Source: Lachnospiraceae bacterium
Lineage (GTDB): Bacteria > Bacillota > Clostridia > Lachnospirales > Lachnospiraceae
Direction of reading: 5' to 3'
Length of the DNA stretch: 64,000 nt
Assembly: GCA_015057325.1 (NCBI GenBank)
Contig: SVEQ01000003.1
Span: forward strand, 124,001 to 188,000
Shown here piece by piece: positions 1 to 8,816 of this stretch. Position 1 is the first letter of the stretch, and every line of letters starts with the position of its first letter. The position numbers were made by a program, and so were the translations under genes. The notes beneath the pieces were generated by a model. That model was not told the origin of the DNA. It worked only from the letters and a program-made list of their open reading frames with translations, and ran no database searches.

Positions 1-1395
1 TTCTTCCATCATTTCATCAAGGATTTTGGCACACGCCATAAGTTCACTATCGTTACTGCAAGCTGTTATACTATGCTCGATATAGTCTTTGGTCTCCTGC
101 ATAGAATTAAAAAGCACGGGCATATTCGAAAATACCGCCCCCATTACTGCTCTGTTAACATCCTTGGTGTGTTTTGCAAAAAATGCACTAAACTCATCAA
201 CGAGCTCATCTCTCTTTTTGTTAATGTAATTAACATCACCGGCACTTAAATCAATACTTTCCTTATCAAGATCAATGAATAAACTGTTACCCATCAGCTT
301 TGATATTTTGGAAAGATTATTGAATATCTTCTCTGCCATTATCCATGATATTTCGTCTGTCTTTTCAAGCGCATCCGGCAAAATACTCTCAAATTGCAAA
401 ATGTCCTCACCCAAAATCTCCTGGCGACCTTCTATTACATAGAACTCATCATCAACCTCAGAAGGAATATCACTATCAGATATAAATGCACCATGAAGAC
501 TCTTAATCATATTCTCGCAGGACTTAATACTTTCCTGCTCATTTTGCTGATAACCTATTGATAAAAGCACGCTGTAAAGCGCATTCACAATCTCCATTGC
601 AAGCAAATGATTACTTACCAATTCTGTTAAATGACTTGTCGTTAATCCAAACTGCTCCATAACAGAGGAAAACGTATCTGCTTCCATTTTCTTATAATCT
701 GTCGTTTCCAACAAATTAATCAAATTATAGATTTCCGGATATAAAGTCTCATACTCATCAGGCTTCTTAAGAAGAGCCGTTGAACGAAGCATGTCCACAA
801 AATCATCTATAGCCTCTACATCCGACCCAATATAAATGTTAAGCGTAGCATTAAGATAGTCAAAGAACTTACTTTTAGTCATTCTGACAGGAAGTTGTGC
901 CGTAACCATCTGAATTTTGCTGTTAATAACCATTTTGTCATTATCACTAAACAGATACTTAAATACCCTCTCACAAAGATCATCGGCATTAACTTCATAT
1001 TTTTCTCCAGTAATGCCATACTCTATACGATTGAGAATATACTCATATATTGAAAGTGCATCCGTGTAAGCCGTGAGCACAAACATTCTGTCCGTAAGTT
1101 TCTTTCTAATATCATGAAGCTTGTCAACTGCTTGCGATACATCTTCGCTTTTGTTGATAAGTGTTGAAAATATTATAGAATGAACCTCTTCAAGCAATGA
1201 AAGCAATGCTTCATCTTCATGTATAACTCCACCCTCATCTACAACCTCTTTCATTGTGTAGTAGTTAAGTGTCAACCTTATCATATTGTATTCATATACT
1301 GCATTCATATACGAATTACCGTATATTGGCAAGTTTGTCTCAATATCTTTATTCTTCGAAATATTCTTAATAGCGCTTCTTTCTTCTGACTTCAT
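1..1395 (-). CDS. hypothetical protein, 3' end cut by window
   Basis: An open frame runs from an ATG at 1395 down to base 1 without a stop, giving at least 465 residues; the C-terminus lies outside the window. The protein begins MKSEERSAIKNISKNKD and appears soluble and helical, with many acidic residues and no signal peptide or membrane segment. I recognise no domain or catalytic motif. It lies just upstream of the rhomboid-like gene on the same strand with only 16 bases between them, so the two may be cotranscribed in an order that starts here only if the operon runs further left. Function is unknown. Confidence 0.7.
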   Translation of the reverse strand, partial: MKSEERSAIKNISKNKDIETNLPIYGNSYMNAVYEYNMIRLTLNYYTMKEVVDEGGVIHEDEALLSLLEEVHSIIFSTLINKSEDVSQAVDKLHDIRKKLTDRMFVLTAYTDALSIYEYILNRIEYGITGEKYEVNADDLCERVFKYLFSDNDKMVINSKIQMVTAQLPVRMTKSKFFDYLNATLNIYIGSDVEAIDDFVDMLRSTALLKKPDEYETLYPEIYNLINLLETTDYKKMEADTFSSVMEQFGLTTSHLTELVSNHLLAMEIVNALYSVLLSIGYQQNEQESIKSCENMIKSLHGAFISDSDIPSEVDDEFYVIEGRQEILGEDILQFESILPDALEKTDEISWIMAEKIFNNLSKISKLMGNSLFIDLDKESIDLSAGDVNYINKKRDELVDEFSAFFAKHTKDVNRAVMGAVFSNMPVLFNSMQETKDYIEHSITACSNDSELMACAKILDEMMEE

Positions 1396-1411
1396 AGTTA
1401 TCTCTCATTTC

Positions 1412-2272
1412 TTATTTTTTGTGCTCGTGTGTAAATAAATGATTCTGGCAATATTCGTAGTTGCCCTTACATCTTGAACAATAACGAAACTCTAACGACG
1501 GATTGTCCTCTTCCGTCTGCCCGCAAATAGCACACTTATGTCTTGTAAGCAATTGTGTCTGCCTAACCTCCTGCTTATAACGTCTTTTTCTCTTCTTGTG
1601 TGCCGGAGTCACACGACCTTTGCCTTTGAGCATTACATAGAAAATGATGAAATTAAGTACCGACATAATAACAGTAACCATACCTGTATAATATTTCATC
1701 AAACCACAACTTATAATTGACACCAAAAGATATGCAATATCAAGATATCCAAGCCATTTAACTTTGATTGGAATTATAAAGTACAAAAGCACCTGCATAT
1801 CAGGGAATAAGAATGCATATGCAAGAAACATACTCATGCAAAGATAATAAGTAGATGCACCATACCATCCGAGTTCGCTATACATATTGATAAGCTCCGA
1901 CTGACCTGTCAAAACCATAAATGCATAAACAATCATTATACCTAAATCCGTAAAAATGATTCCGGAAAGAATATACACGGTATATCTGAAATCGCCCCAC
2001 ACATTTTCAAGAGTTCGTCCAACATAGAAATAAAACATCAATGTAATTATTACAAAAACGCTTACCGCAGATGGCGGAATAACCACCCATGTTATAAGAC
2101 GATATACCTGTCCATGCATAACTTTTGAAGGATCTAATGATATAAGTTCCAAAGACCCGGGTGCAAATATCTCAAGCAAATATCCGATTGCAAAGCACGT
2201 AATCAGTATTAATGTAAGATTTGGAATAGAAAACTTTCCAAACTTTCTTTCTAACTTTGTCATAAAATCCAT
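1412..2272 (-). CDS. rhomboid-like multi-pass membrane protein with C-terminal zinc ribbon
   Basis: This 286-residue protein has about six hydrophobic segments between residues 15 and 215, followed by a basic stretch (KKRKRRYK) and a cytosolic tail with two Cys pairs (CAICGQ and CSRC) plus His residues, which looks like a zinc ribbon. The spacing of segments and the HGQVYRLITW stretch after the first helix resemble rhomboid proteases. However, the expected GxSG serine motif is replaced by GAST, and I see no clear catalytic His, so it is probably a non-proteolytic rhomboid relative. An AAGGG ribosome site precedes the ATG. It lies directly downstream of the lipoprotein gene at 2294-3013. Confidence 0.6.
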   Translation of the reverse strand: MDFMTKLERKFGKFSIPNLTLILITCFAIGYLLEIFAPGSLELISLDPSKVMHGQVYRLITWVVIPPSAVSVFVIITLMFYFYVGRTLENVWGDFRYTVYILSGIIFTDLGIMIVYAFMVLTGQSELINMYSELGWYGASTYYLCMSMFLAYAFLFPDMQVLLYFIIPIKVKWLGYLDIAYLLVSIISCGLMKYYTGMVTVIMSVLNFIIFYVMLKGKGRVTPAHKKRKRRYKQEVRQTQLLTRHKCAICGQTEEDNPSLEFRYCSRCKGNYEYCQNHLFTHEHKK

Positions 2273-2293
2273 TACAAAATCATCCCTTTATAA

Positions 2294-3013
2294 TTATTCT
2301 TCAATAATGCCCGTATCATCAAGGGCTTCCTGTGTATCTTCTGAAGTTTCTTCTGAAGAATCCCCTTCCGATTCTGTAGCAGTTTCTTCGGTAGGTGTTT
2401 CTTCTTGCGTATTTTCATCTAAATTTTGTGTTGTCACCTGTGATTCAATAACTGTAGGAACAATTGTTATCTCGTAAGAATCGCCTTCAAACTTATCTTC
2501 ATAGTATTCCTTGTAACACAGTATATATTCAGCCCTATCCGGAACAGTAAAGAGAATCGATTTGTGAATTGTTTCTCCCTGCTTCAATGTGAATACATTA
2601 TCCATAAAATCATTAGAGCCAAGTTCTGTGTTACCATATCCTGTCACAAGCCCTTCTTCCTCTTTGTCACTATAATCAAGTGTAAAATCAGTAATGCTCA
2701 TTGGAAGATCTTTATCATAAGTATTGGTAATCTCAAGCGTTACAACAAGATATGTCTTGCCATCTCCTGCCATATACAGACCATCCTGAAACTGATAAGT
2801 TCCGCATTTCTTAGATTCTGTTATCGTATAATCAAAGAATACGGTGCTTACCTTGTCGCCCGCTTGCGCCTCAACAAGCCCACCGTAACTTCTTCCATCC
2901 TCTGCTTTCTTTGAGCCATTCTTTTCTGAACCATTCCCACATCCTGTAATCAATGTACATGTAAATGCAGCAACAGTCAGACATAAACACATCTTTTTAA
3001 TTATTCTATTCAT
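2294..3013 (-). CDS. lipoprotein with DUF4352-like immunoglobulin-type domain
   Basis: The 239-residue product starts with a lipoprotein signal peptide whose lipobox ends LITGC, placing the lipidated Cys at residue 25. The central part (about 55-185) has the alternating beta-strand pattern of DUF4352-type extracytoplasmic domains, including YLVVTLEITNT. The C-terminal 45 residues are a Thr/Glu/Ser-rich linker. The start codon overlaps the stop of the GNAT gene by four bases (ATGA), so the two are translationally coupled. A similar lipoprotein lies at 11073-11876. The exact role is unknown; exposure on the outer face of the membrane is inferred from the signal. Confidence 0.7.
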   Translation of the reverse strand: MNRIIKKMCLCLTVAAFTCTLITGCGNGSEKNGSKKAEDGRSYGGLVEAQAGDKVSTVFFDYTITESKKCGTYQFQDGLYMAGDGKTYLVVTLEITNTYDKDLPMSITDFTLDYSDKEEEGLVTGYGNTELGSNDFMDNVFTLKQGETIHKSILFTVPDRAEYILCYKEYYEDKFEGDSYEITIVPTVIESQVTTQNLDENTQEETPTEETATESEGDSSEETSEDTQEALDDTGIIEE

Positions 3014-3441
3014 GAATTAACAACTCCATTCAAATATTGAATCATTCCGGGGCCTAGAGTGCTTGTGGGTCTTGCAATAAATCCATGCTTTTCATAAAAC
3101 TTTTCTCTGCCTTTTGCACACATAAGACCAAACATCATTTCCGTATCAGGCTCCGCCAAGCCCTTAACATAATCGGTAAGGTTATTTAATATTTGTGAGC
3201 CAACACCTTTGCCCTGATACTCAGGCAATACTATCAAATCCTGGACATAGCATATAACAGAACCATCGCCTACCACTCTGCCCATGCCGATTAGTCTGCC
3301 ATCTTCATATGCCCCCATTAAATAGAGACTGTTATTAAGTGCTTGTAAAGCCTGACTATCAGATAAATGTTTCCATTTCACCGCACTTCTTATAGAAAGA
3401 TACTCATTAAGTGTAATCTTGTTAGCTATATATTCTATCAT
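3010..3441 (-). CDS. GNAT family N-acetyltransferase
   Basis: This 143-residue protein shows the acetyl-CoA binding signature of GNAT enzymes in VLPEYQGKGVGSQIL (around residues 75-89), following the strand ICYVQDLIV. The C-terminal part (EKFYEKHGF) matches the usual beta-5/alpha-4 region. Such enzymes transfer an acetyl group from acetyl-CoA to an amine; the substrate cannot be told from the sequence. Three bases separate it from hisF upstream, and it overlaps the downstream lipoprotein gene, so it sits within a run of cotranscribed minus-strand genes. Confidence 0.85.
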   Translation of the reverse strand: MIEYIANKITLNEYLSIRSAVKWKHLSDSQALQALNNSLYLMGAYEDGRLIGMGRVVGDGSVICYVQDLIVLPEYQGKGVGSQILNNLTDYVKGLAEPDTEMMFGLMCAKGREKFYEKHGFIARPTSTLGPGMIQYLNGVVNS

Positions 3442-3443
3442 TG

Positions 3444-4205
3444 TTACAATCTAACCGAAACATCCTTGCTGTTAAGATAATTCTTCAACTTATTTATCTC
3501 TAACTCCTTGTAATGAAACAAGGAAGCTGCAAGGGCTGCATCTGCTTTTCCTTTCGTAAGGGCTTCATAAAAATGTTCCATGGTTCCGGCTCCGCCCGAC
3601 GCAATAACCGGTATAGAAACCGCTTCACTCACCTGTCTTGTAAGTTCAACATCGTAACCCGCTTTTGTACCGTCACAATCCATACTTGTAAGCAAAATCT
3701 CACCTGCACCAAGTTTCTCCGCCTCAATCGCCCATGAAACAGCATCTAACCCCACATCAATTCGCCCGCCATGTTTATATACATTCCAGCCCGAACCATC
3801 ATTTCTTCTCTTTGCATCTATTGCAACCACTACACATTGGCTTCCAAACTTGTCAGCCGCATCACTTATTAGTTGTGGATTGTCAATAGCTGCGGAATTA
3901 ACGGATATCTTATCCGCACCTTCTCTAAGTATTGCTTTAAAATCTTCAACAGTTCTTATTCCACCACCAACGGTAAACGGAATAAAAACCGTTTCAGCAA
4001 CACGTCTCACCATATCAATAACTATATTTCTGGCATCCGAAGAAGCTGTTATATCAAGAAAAACAAGTTCATCCGCACCTGCTTTATCATACGCCTTTGC
4101 AACCTCTACCGGATCACCCGCATCTCTTAAGTTAACAAAATTAACTCCTTTGACAACCCTGCCACCCGTAACATCAAGACAAGGTATAATTCTCTTAGTA
4201 TGCAT
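3444..4205 (-). CDS. hisF: imidazole glycerol phosphate synthase, cyclase subunit HisF
   Basis: HisF uses ammonia delivered by HisH to convert PRFAR into imidazole glycerol phosphate and AICAR, linking histidine and purine synthesis. The protein begins [12 protein letters not shown], with the catalytic Asp of [12 protein letters not shown], and has the second catalytic Asp region ([14 protein letters not shown]) and the phosphate-binding [10 protein letters not shown] place the start at 4205 because GGAGG lies just upstream and the 253-residue product then has the usual family length; a start five codons earlier is open but has no better site. HisH is encoded 41 bases upstream. Other his genes are not in the window. 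Confidence 0.95.
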   Translation of the reverse strand: MHTKRIIPCLDVTGGRVVKGVNFVNLRDAGDPVEVAKAYDKAGADELVFLDITASSDARNIVIDMVRRVAETVFIPFTVGGGIRTVEDFKAILREGADKISVNSAAIDNPQLISDAADKFGSQCVVVAIDAKRRNDGSGWNVYKHGGRIDVGLDAVSWAIEAEKLGAGEILLTSMDCDGTKAGYDVELTRQVSEAVSIPVIASGGAGTMEHFYEALTKGKADAALAASLFHYKELEINKLKNYLNSKDVSVRL

Positions 4206-4246
4206 TATTCTATCCTCCAAAAATCAAGGCTTTGTAGTCAACCTTA

Positions 4247-4852
4247 TTACAAGTCAATAAAGTTCTTAAGTATTGCAAGTCCAACCTCGCCACTTTTTTC
4301 CGGATGAAACTGACATGCAAACACATTGTCTTTCTCAACGCTGGCATGAATATGTGTTGAATATTCGGTAGTTGCTGCAACCTCATTCTCGTCATCTGCC
4401 TTCAAATAATATGAATGAACAAAATACACATAAGAGTTTTGAGGGACTCCCTTAAACAGCTTTGCTCCTTCACTAATATTTAATGAATTCCAACCCATAT
4501 GCGGAATCTTAAGTTCCGGTGCATCCGGAATTCTTAAAATCTTACCTTTAAGAACACCAAGTCCTTCAACACCCGGTGCTTCATCACTACTTTCGTAAAG
4601 CAATTGCAATCCGAGGCATATGCCTAGGAACGGTATTTTCTTATCAACAACATCATATATAACTTCATCAAGTCCATACTCTTTAAGTTTCCCCATGGCG
4701 TCTCCAAAACTTCCAACACCCGGGAGAATTACCTTATCACTATGTAAAATTGTATTTTTGTCTCTTGTTATAACTGCTTCCTGTCCAAGATACTGTAATG
4801 CCTTTTCGACACTTTTGATGTTGCCGGCATCGTAATCTAAAATTGAAATCAT
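4247..4852 (-). CDS. hisH: imidazole glycerol phosphate synthase, glutaminase subunit HisH
   Basis: HisH is the class I glutamine amidotransferase partner of HisF and supplies ammonia through the HisF barrel. The 201-residue protein has the nucleophile elbow GICLGLQLL (Cys near residue 79) and the catalytic His/Glu pair in CQFHPEKS. It starts MISILDYDAGNIKSVEKAL, as is typical. It lies directly upstream of hisF in the same orientation, and nine bases downstream of the acidic membrane protein gene. Confidence 0.95.
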   Translation of the reverse strand: MISILDYDAGNIKSVEKALQYLGQEAVITRDKNTILHSDKVILPGVGSFGDAMGKLKEYGLDEVIYDVVDKKIPFLGICLGLQLLYESSDEAPGVEGLGVLKGKILRIPDAPELKIPHMGWNSLNISEGAKLFKGVPQNSYVYFVHSYYLKADDENEVAATTEYSTHIHASVEKDNVFACQFHPEKSGEVGLAILKNFIDL

Positions 4853-4861
4853 GTTGTCACC

Positions 4862-6733
4862 TTACTCTTCCGCAAATCCTTCTGTATAACTTTCTATTGT
4901 CTTCATGTATTCGTAATCGCTAAGTTCATTAATCGCAACGGCCTGTTCTAACGTTATTCCGTATTGCGTCTCTAATGCATTCTGTATTTGAGCAAAGGAA
5001 TAATCCAAATCGCTTACAATATCCAATTCCTGTGCCTCATCATAATTATCATAATACTTTTGTACACCACGAAGAAGTGAATCAAGAGCTTTCCTTTGTC
5101 TTCCAAGAGAGATATTATTCTCATAAGATTCATATAAACGCTCAACATACATAACCGTATAAATACGTTCCTTAAGTTCTTTATCCTTCTCTTTGACCTC
5201 TACTCCCTTAATCTCATCATACGCCTTATGATACTTCTGTTTTGCAAAATAATTAGCCGCATGTTGTATTGCAAGTTTGTAATTAAAATCAACAGACGAA
5301 AGATACATAAATGCCGCTCCTCCAAGGAACACCGAGAAAATAAATATAACCATAGGTTTGTTAAGTTTCTTCTCCGGTTCTGCATTGGCAGCTTCAGCCT
5401 CAAGCGCTGCTTTTTTCTTAGCCTTCTTCTCTGCCTTTAAGCGTTTTTTGTCTGCATCTGCTCTTTTCTTATCGGCATCCTTCTTGCTCTTGGCTTCTTT
5501 ATTCTTTTCTGCCTTGGCAGCTTTCTTCTCTTTAGCAGCTTCTTTGGCGGCAGCCTTGGCTTTTTTCTTTTCTTCCTTTGCTTTGAGTTCCTCTTCTGTA
5601 GGGAAATCATCCTCATCAGGCTCACCAAAAAGAATCTCCATAAAGGTTCTCTTTTTCTTCTTCGGCTTATCATCTTCCGGAAGTTCGGTAATATCGTCAA
5701 GCCCATCCACAAGCGATGTATCTGCTGCAGATGCATCTTCTGATGCTCCCGGTTGTTCATCCATGTCAAGTAATGATAACAAATCATCATCAAGTGATTC
5801 TAACGGCTCACCACTTGAAGTTTCTGCTTGAGCAGAGTTATCACTTCCCATATCACCATCTTCTGACAAAAGATCATCAAGAGAAAACTCCTCAAGCGGG
5901 TCCATCTCATCATTATTGTTGGACTCTTCCTGTCCAAAATCATTAGAATCGCCTGATTCTTCAAGGGCTGCTTCTAACATATCTTCTAATGAAGCTTCCT
6001 GTTCTTCTTCAGGTTCATCACTTTGCTGTTCTGTTTTTTCTTCATTAGTTTCGTTGGATGTATCTTCATTTGCATCAGTAGGAATAGAGTCTTCTTCTAG
6101 CAAACTATCCAAAAACGAATCAGCGTCAAAACTGTCCTCATTAAGATCTGCATTATCTCTTAATTCTTCATTTATTTCGCTGCTCGATTCCTCTTCTTTT
6201 GAAGTATTCTCCTCATCTGATTCAGCTGATCCAATTATCTCTTCCAAATCTTCAAGATCCTGATCTTTCACATCCTGACTACTTTCTGAAGAAACCTCCT
6301 CAGCATTATCATCTTTGTCCGATGATTCATCAGACATAAAATCAGGAATAGACAAATCGCCCTCAAAATCCTTAAGCAACTCATCTATATCTTCATCCGA
6401 AACATCTCCGCTTAGCTTTGTTACATCAAGGTCATCAAAATCAATATCCGAGAAATCCATATCCCCAATGTCCAAATCGGCAAGACTGTCTAACTTGTCA
6501 AGTTCATCAATTTGTTCCTCAGAAAAATCTAAATCTATATCCGGCATTCCACCAAGAGCATCGTTCTCAAGATCAAGGTCAAACGCCTCATCACGAGACA
6601 TAGCTTGCCCATCTTGAAACTTCTTCTTCTCGTTGGTTATCTGTTCGTCCAATTCGTTTTCTATGTTGTAATCGATATCATTATCCAGAGAAAATTCATT
6701 CAATAGATTGTCAAGATAATTCTCATCCATCAT
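4862..6733 (-). CDS. large acidic, low-complexity protein with one transmembrane segment
   Basis: The 623-residue protein is dominated by Asp, Glu and Ser up to about residue 355, with repeated short motifs of the kind DDLLSxD. A Lys/Ala-rich, probably coiled-coil stretch follows (about 355-450), then one hydrophobic segment (MVIFIFSVFLGGAAFMYL, about 458-476) and a helical C-terminal domain of roughly 145 residues. There is no N-terminal signal, so the acidic part is most likely cytoplasmic and the C-terminal domain outside. I do not recognise a family. The start may be either of two adjacent ATG codons. It is the first gene of the apparent hisH-hisF run. Confidence 0.75.
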   Translation of the reverse strand: MMDENYLDNLLNEFSLDNDIDYNIENELDEQITNEKKKFQDGQAMSRDEAFDLDLENDALGGMPDIDLDFSEEQIDELDKLDSLADLDIGDMDFSDIDFDDLDVTKLSGDVSDEDIDELLKDFEGDLSIPDFMSDESSDKDDNAEEVSSESSQDVKDQDLEDLEEIIGSAESDEENTSKEEESSSEINEELRDNADLNEDSFDADSFLDSLLEEDSIPTDANEDTSNETNEEKTEQQSDEPEEEQEASLEDMLEAALEESGDSNDFGQEESNNNDEMDPLEEFSLDDLLSEDGDMGSDNSAQAETSSGEPLESLDDDLLSLLDMDEQPGASEDASAADTSLVDGLDDITELPEDDKPKKKKRTFMEILFGEPDEDDFPTEEELKAKEEKKKAKAAAKEAAKEKKAAKAEKNKEAKSKKDADKKRADADKKRLKAEKKAKKKAALEAEAANAEPEKKLNKPMVIFIFSVFLGGAAFMYLSSVDFNYKLAIQHAANYFAKQKYHKAYDEIKGVEVKEKDKELKERIYTVMYVERLYESYENNISLGRQRKALDSLLRGVQKYYDNYDEAQELDIVSDLDYSFAQIQNALETQYGITLEQAVAINELSDYEYMKTIESYTEGFAEE

Positions 6734-6836
6734 TACACCTCATTTATCAACTTAATACACAAACATAGTCATTTTACCATATCTTTCGGATTTTAACAAG
6801 GAACTTCCATTATATCGGAAGAAAGATTTTGGGGGA

Positions 6837-6887
6837 TTGATTTTTTACGAAAATTTATTATAATGAAAATATCATTTAGGAGGAGGA
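6837..6887 (+). promoter_or_regulatory. sigma-70-type promoter and ribosome site of the 66-residue gene
   Basis: A TTGATT box at 6837-6842 and a TATAAT box at 6859-6864 are separated by 16 bases. They are followed by a strong AGGAGGAGG ribosome site at 6879-6887, eight bases before the ATG at 6895. The gene downstream is monocistronic and stands between two genes of the opposite strand. Confidence 0.7.
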
Positions 6888-6894
6888 TATATAT

Positions 6895-7095
6895 ATGAAA
6901 TCAACATTATATGTTGAATACCAGGAGAAACAGTTATCTGAGAAGGATTTGATCGCAAACGCAAAGAAACTCTGGACTTCAGAAGGAAAGAAAGCTTCTG
7001 AGCTTTCTTCACTAGATCTTTACGTAAAGCCTGAAGAAAGTACTGTTTACTGTGTATTCAACGAAGACATCACAAGCTCTTATAGCTTAGATTAA
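6895..7095 (+). CDS. DUF6465-like small protein
   Basis: This 66-residue protein (MKSTLYVEYQEKQLSEKDL...) has the short pattern I associate with DUF6465, a small family of Lachnospiraceae: an N-terminal YVEYQ strand, a Lys-rich helix and the LDLYVKPEESTVYCVFNED segment. Its function is unknown. It has its own promoter and ribosome site and a hairpin terminator at 7123-7141. In an ancestor without the neighbouring insertion this gene would have faced cheV across a single shared terminator. Confidence 0.75.
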   Translation: MKSTLYVEYQEKQLSEKDLIANAKKLWTSEGKKASELSSLDLYVKPEESTVYCVFNEDITSSYSLD

Positions 7096-7118
7096 TCAGT
7101 ATTGGTATAACAACAACA

Positions 7119-7144
7119 AAAAGGACTGCTTAATGCAGTCCTTT
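7119..7144 (+). terminator. hairpin terminator, left copy of a duplicated sequence
   Basis: GGACTGCTTAATGCAGTCC at 7123-7141 is a 7 bp stem with a five-base loop, preceded by A residues and followed by TTT. The same hairpin with the same A and T flanks recurs at 10089-10107. About 25 bases are identical in direct orientation, which fits a target-site duplication around the insertion between them. Confidence 0.8.
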
Positions 7145-7146
7145 CT

Positions 7147-7336
7147 GACTGTAGACAAAGCCGGTTGCGGAACGATAGTTCTGCAACCGATTTTTCTTTT
7201 TAAGCTAAAGAATCCCTTTTTAGTCATTGGTCTTTTGTATGGAAATAGGGGAGTGATACCTTTATCAATAAGTAGTTTTGCTCTTGCCTTTGCATGTGTT
7301 GCATCCACAAATACTTCTGTTATAATCTTGTAGGCG
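7147..7336 (-). pseudogene. IS1182-type transposase remnant, internally deleted
   Basis: On the minus strand the bases from 7336 to about 7163 read VFVDATHAKA, then AKLLIDKGITPLFPYKRPM and TKKGFF, then SLKRKIGC. These are three separate pieces of an IS1182-family transposase, joined by deletions: the ADxTH-like catalytic strand, a central PYKRPMTKKGFF motif, and a C-terminal tail. The sequence ends in GACTGTAGACAAAG (7147-7160), which recurs inverted at 10035-10085 and is probably the IS terminal repeat. No intact transposase remains. The end of the diguanylate cyclase gene runs into this remnant. Confidence 0.7.
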
Positions 7337-8816
7337 CTCCCATCTGTTTAAGCTCCTGTTTGCGCTGATACATCATCTGATCAGCTCTCTCAAATACATC
7401 ATGAACAAGCTGATCCTGTTTTGTAAGTTCAGAATAACCGATCGCGATAACTACTTCTTTCTTTTTGATGCTTTCCTCTATGGCACGATTTATATCATCG
7501 ATCACTTCTAACATGGTATCGAAGCCTTTCTCCTGAAGAATGACTACGAACTCATCTCCGCCTATCCTGTAGACAGCTCCATGAGTAAAATGCTCACATA
7601 TAAGCGAACATGCCTCTTTTATAAGCTTGTCTCCTGCAGCATGTCCCAAAGTGTCATTGACGATCTTAAGTCCGTTTATATCACATACGACCAAAGCCAA
7701 CTTATCGATTTCATTCTGTCTGATCTTCTGGTTAAGATATGTTTCCGCTTCCGAATATGCATGTTTATTTCTTACACCCGTCAGCGAATCGGTATTTGCC
7801 ATGTTTCTGAAGTTATTGGAGTTTGCCTTTTCTGCTTCAAGATCCTTTTTCGACAGAGCTTTCAGCATAAATAACAGAACAAGGAAGAACAGAGCGGAAA
7901 AGACCACTGTGAAGACTATCTGCCTTTTGCTCGTTGTTAGACTTCTCTCACTGATACTGCGGATCCTGTCCTGAATAACGCTCTCGCGGATAAGGACTAC
8001 CATCATCCAGTCCGTTTTCTCTATCGGTACATAGACCAGAGTCTCTTCTGTACCGTTGGCTATATAGGTTATGCTTCCTTCCACTGCATTAAAAAAATTG
8101 TCACGGTTTTCATTCAATGTCTTTTCGTCGATAACATTTCCTATTGCCGTAAAAAGATTGTGTTTTGAAACATACGGTCCAAGTTCGGTACCCGAAATGT
8201 TTTCTCCGTTTTTGCTGTAAAGTCCGAAATATGTTCTGCCTTCATCTTCAAAAGCGAGCAGGTTTACTATCTCTCCGACGTCTATCTGAACAAAGCTTGC
8301 TCTGTATCGCTTGCCGGCAATGCTAAGATCCGGTGTGGGAGCAGCTAGGCACAGCTGTTTTGCAGAGCCGTATATTGAAACCGTGCTGACGCTCTTTTCA
8401 TCCATTTTTTCATCTGAAAGGAAATCATGACGGCTGCCGCCTGTGTAGGTTGTATATTGTGTATGAACGATCTTGTCGTCATCTACAAGAGCAAATCGGT
8501 CAAGTGACAGCAATGATTTTATGTTTCCCAGAGTGGCGCGAAGTTCTTCTTCCGATCCAATCTTCTCGTTATTTATGTATGCCACAGCTTTTTCCATATG
8601 GTCAAAGTTGCTGTTTATCAGATTGGTGATCGTTTTTGCACGACGGTCCGCCATTGCTTCAAGATAAAATGAGCTAACCTCAGAAACAGCTTCATTTGTA
8701 GCTGAAACGGTCTGTTTGGAAGACAGGATCGCATTTGAGATGATCATGGCCATAAGCATGACGCCGCCTACGACAGCTGTCAGTATGAAGTTCTTTTTAG
8801 TTATCCGTGTTTTCAT
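7320..8816 (-). CDS. membrane-bound diguanylate cyclase (Cache-like sensor plus GGDEF)
   Basis: The 498-residue protein has a membrane segment at about 13-33, an extracytoplasmic region of about 265 residues compatible with a Cache-type sensor, a second membrane segment at about 300-322, and a C-terminal GGDEF domain. The active-site motif is intact in YRIGGDEFVVIL (near residue 419), with VCDINGLKIVNDTLGH upstream, so it should make cyclic di-GMP from two GTP. The inhibitory RxxD site usually found five residues before GGDEF is not present. Its ATG overlaps the stop of the sugar-binding lipoprotein gene by one base (TGATG), implying coupled synthesis. Both genes are visibly richer in G and C than their neighbours and lie inside the IS-bordered insertion. 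Confidence 0.9.
   Translation of the reverse strand: MKTRITKKNFILTAVVGGVMLMAMIISNAILSSKQTVSATNEAVSEVSSFYLEAMADRRAKTITNLINSNFDHMEKAVAYINNEKIGSEEELRATLGNIKSLLSLDRFALVDDDKIVHTQYTTYTGGSRHDFLSDEKMDEKSVSTVSIYGSAKQLCLAAPTPDLSIAGKRYRASFVQIDVGEIVNLLAFEDEGRTYFGLYSKNGENISGTELGPYVSKHNLFTAIGNVIDEKTLNENRDNFFNAVEGSITYIANGTEETLVYVPIEKTDWMMVVLIRESVIQDRIRSISERSLTTSKRQIVFTVVFSALFFLVLLFMLKALSKKDLEAEKANSNNFRNMANTDSLTGVRNKHAYSEAETYLNQKIRQNEIDKLALVVCDINGLKIVNDTLGHAAGDKLIKEACSLICEHFTHGAVYRIGGDEFVVILQEKGFDTMLEVIDDINRAIEESIKKKEVVIAIGYSELTKQDQLVHDVFERADQMMYQRKQELKQMGAPTRL

Noticed and set aside
5358-5831. Ser/Ala/Phe-rich frame on the plus strand
   Set aside because: It is the antisense reading of the Lys/Glu/Asp-rich part of the acidic protein gene; composition follows from the opposite strand and there is no ribosome site.
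7133-7333. Plus-strand frame of 66 residues
   Set aside because: The opposite strand holds a recognisable IS1182-type transposase remnant, so this frame is its antisense.
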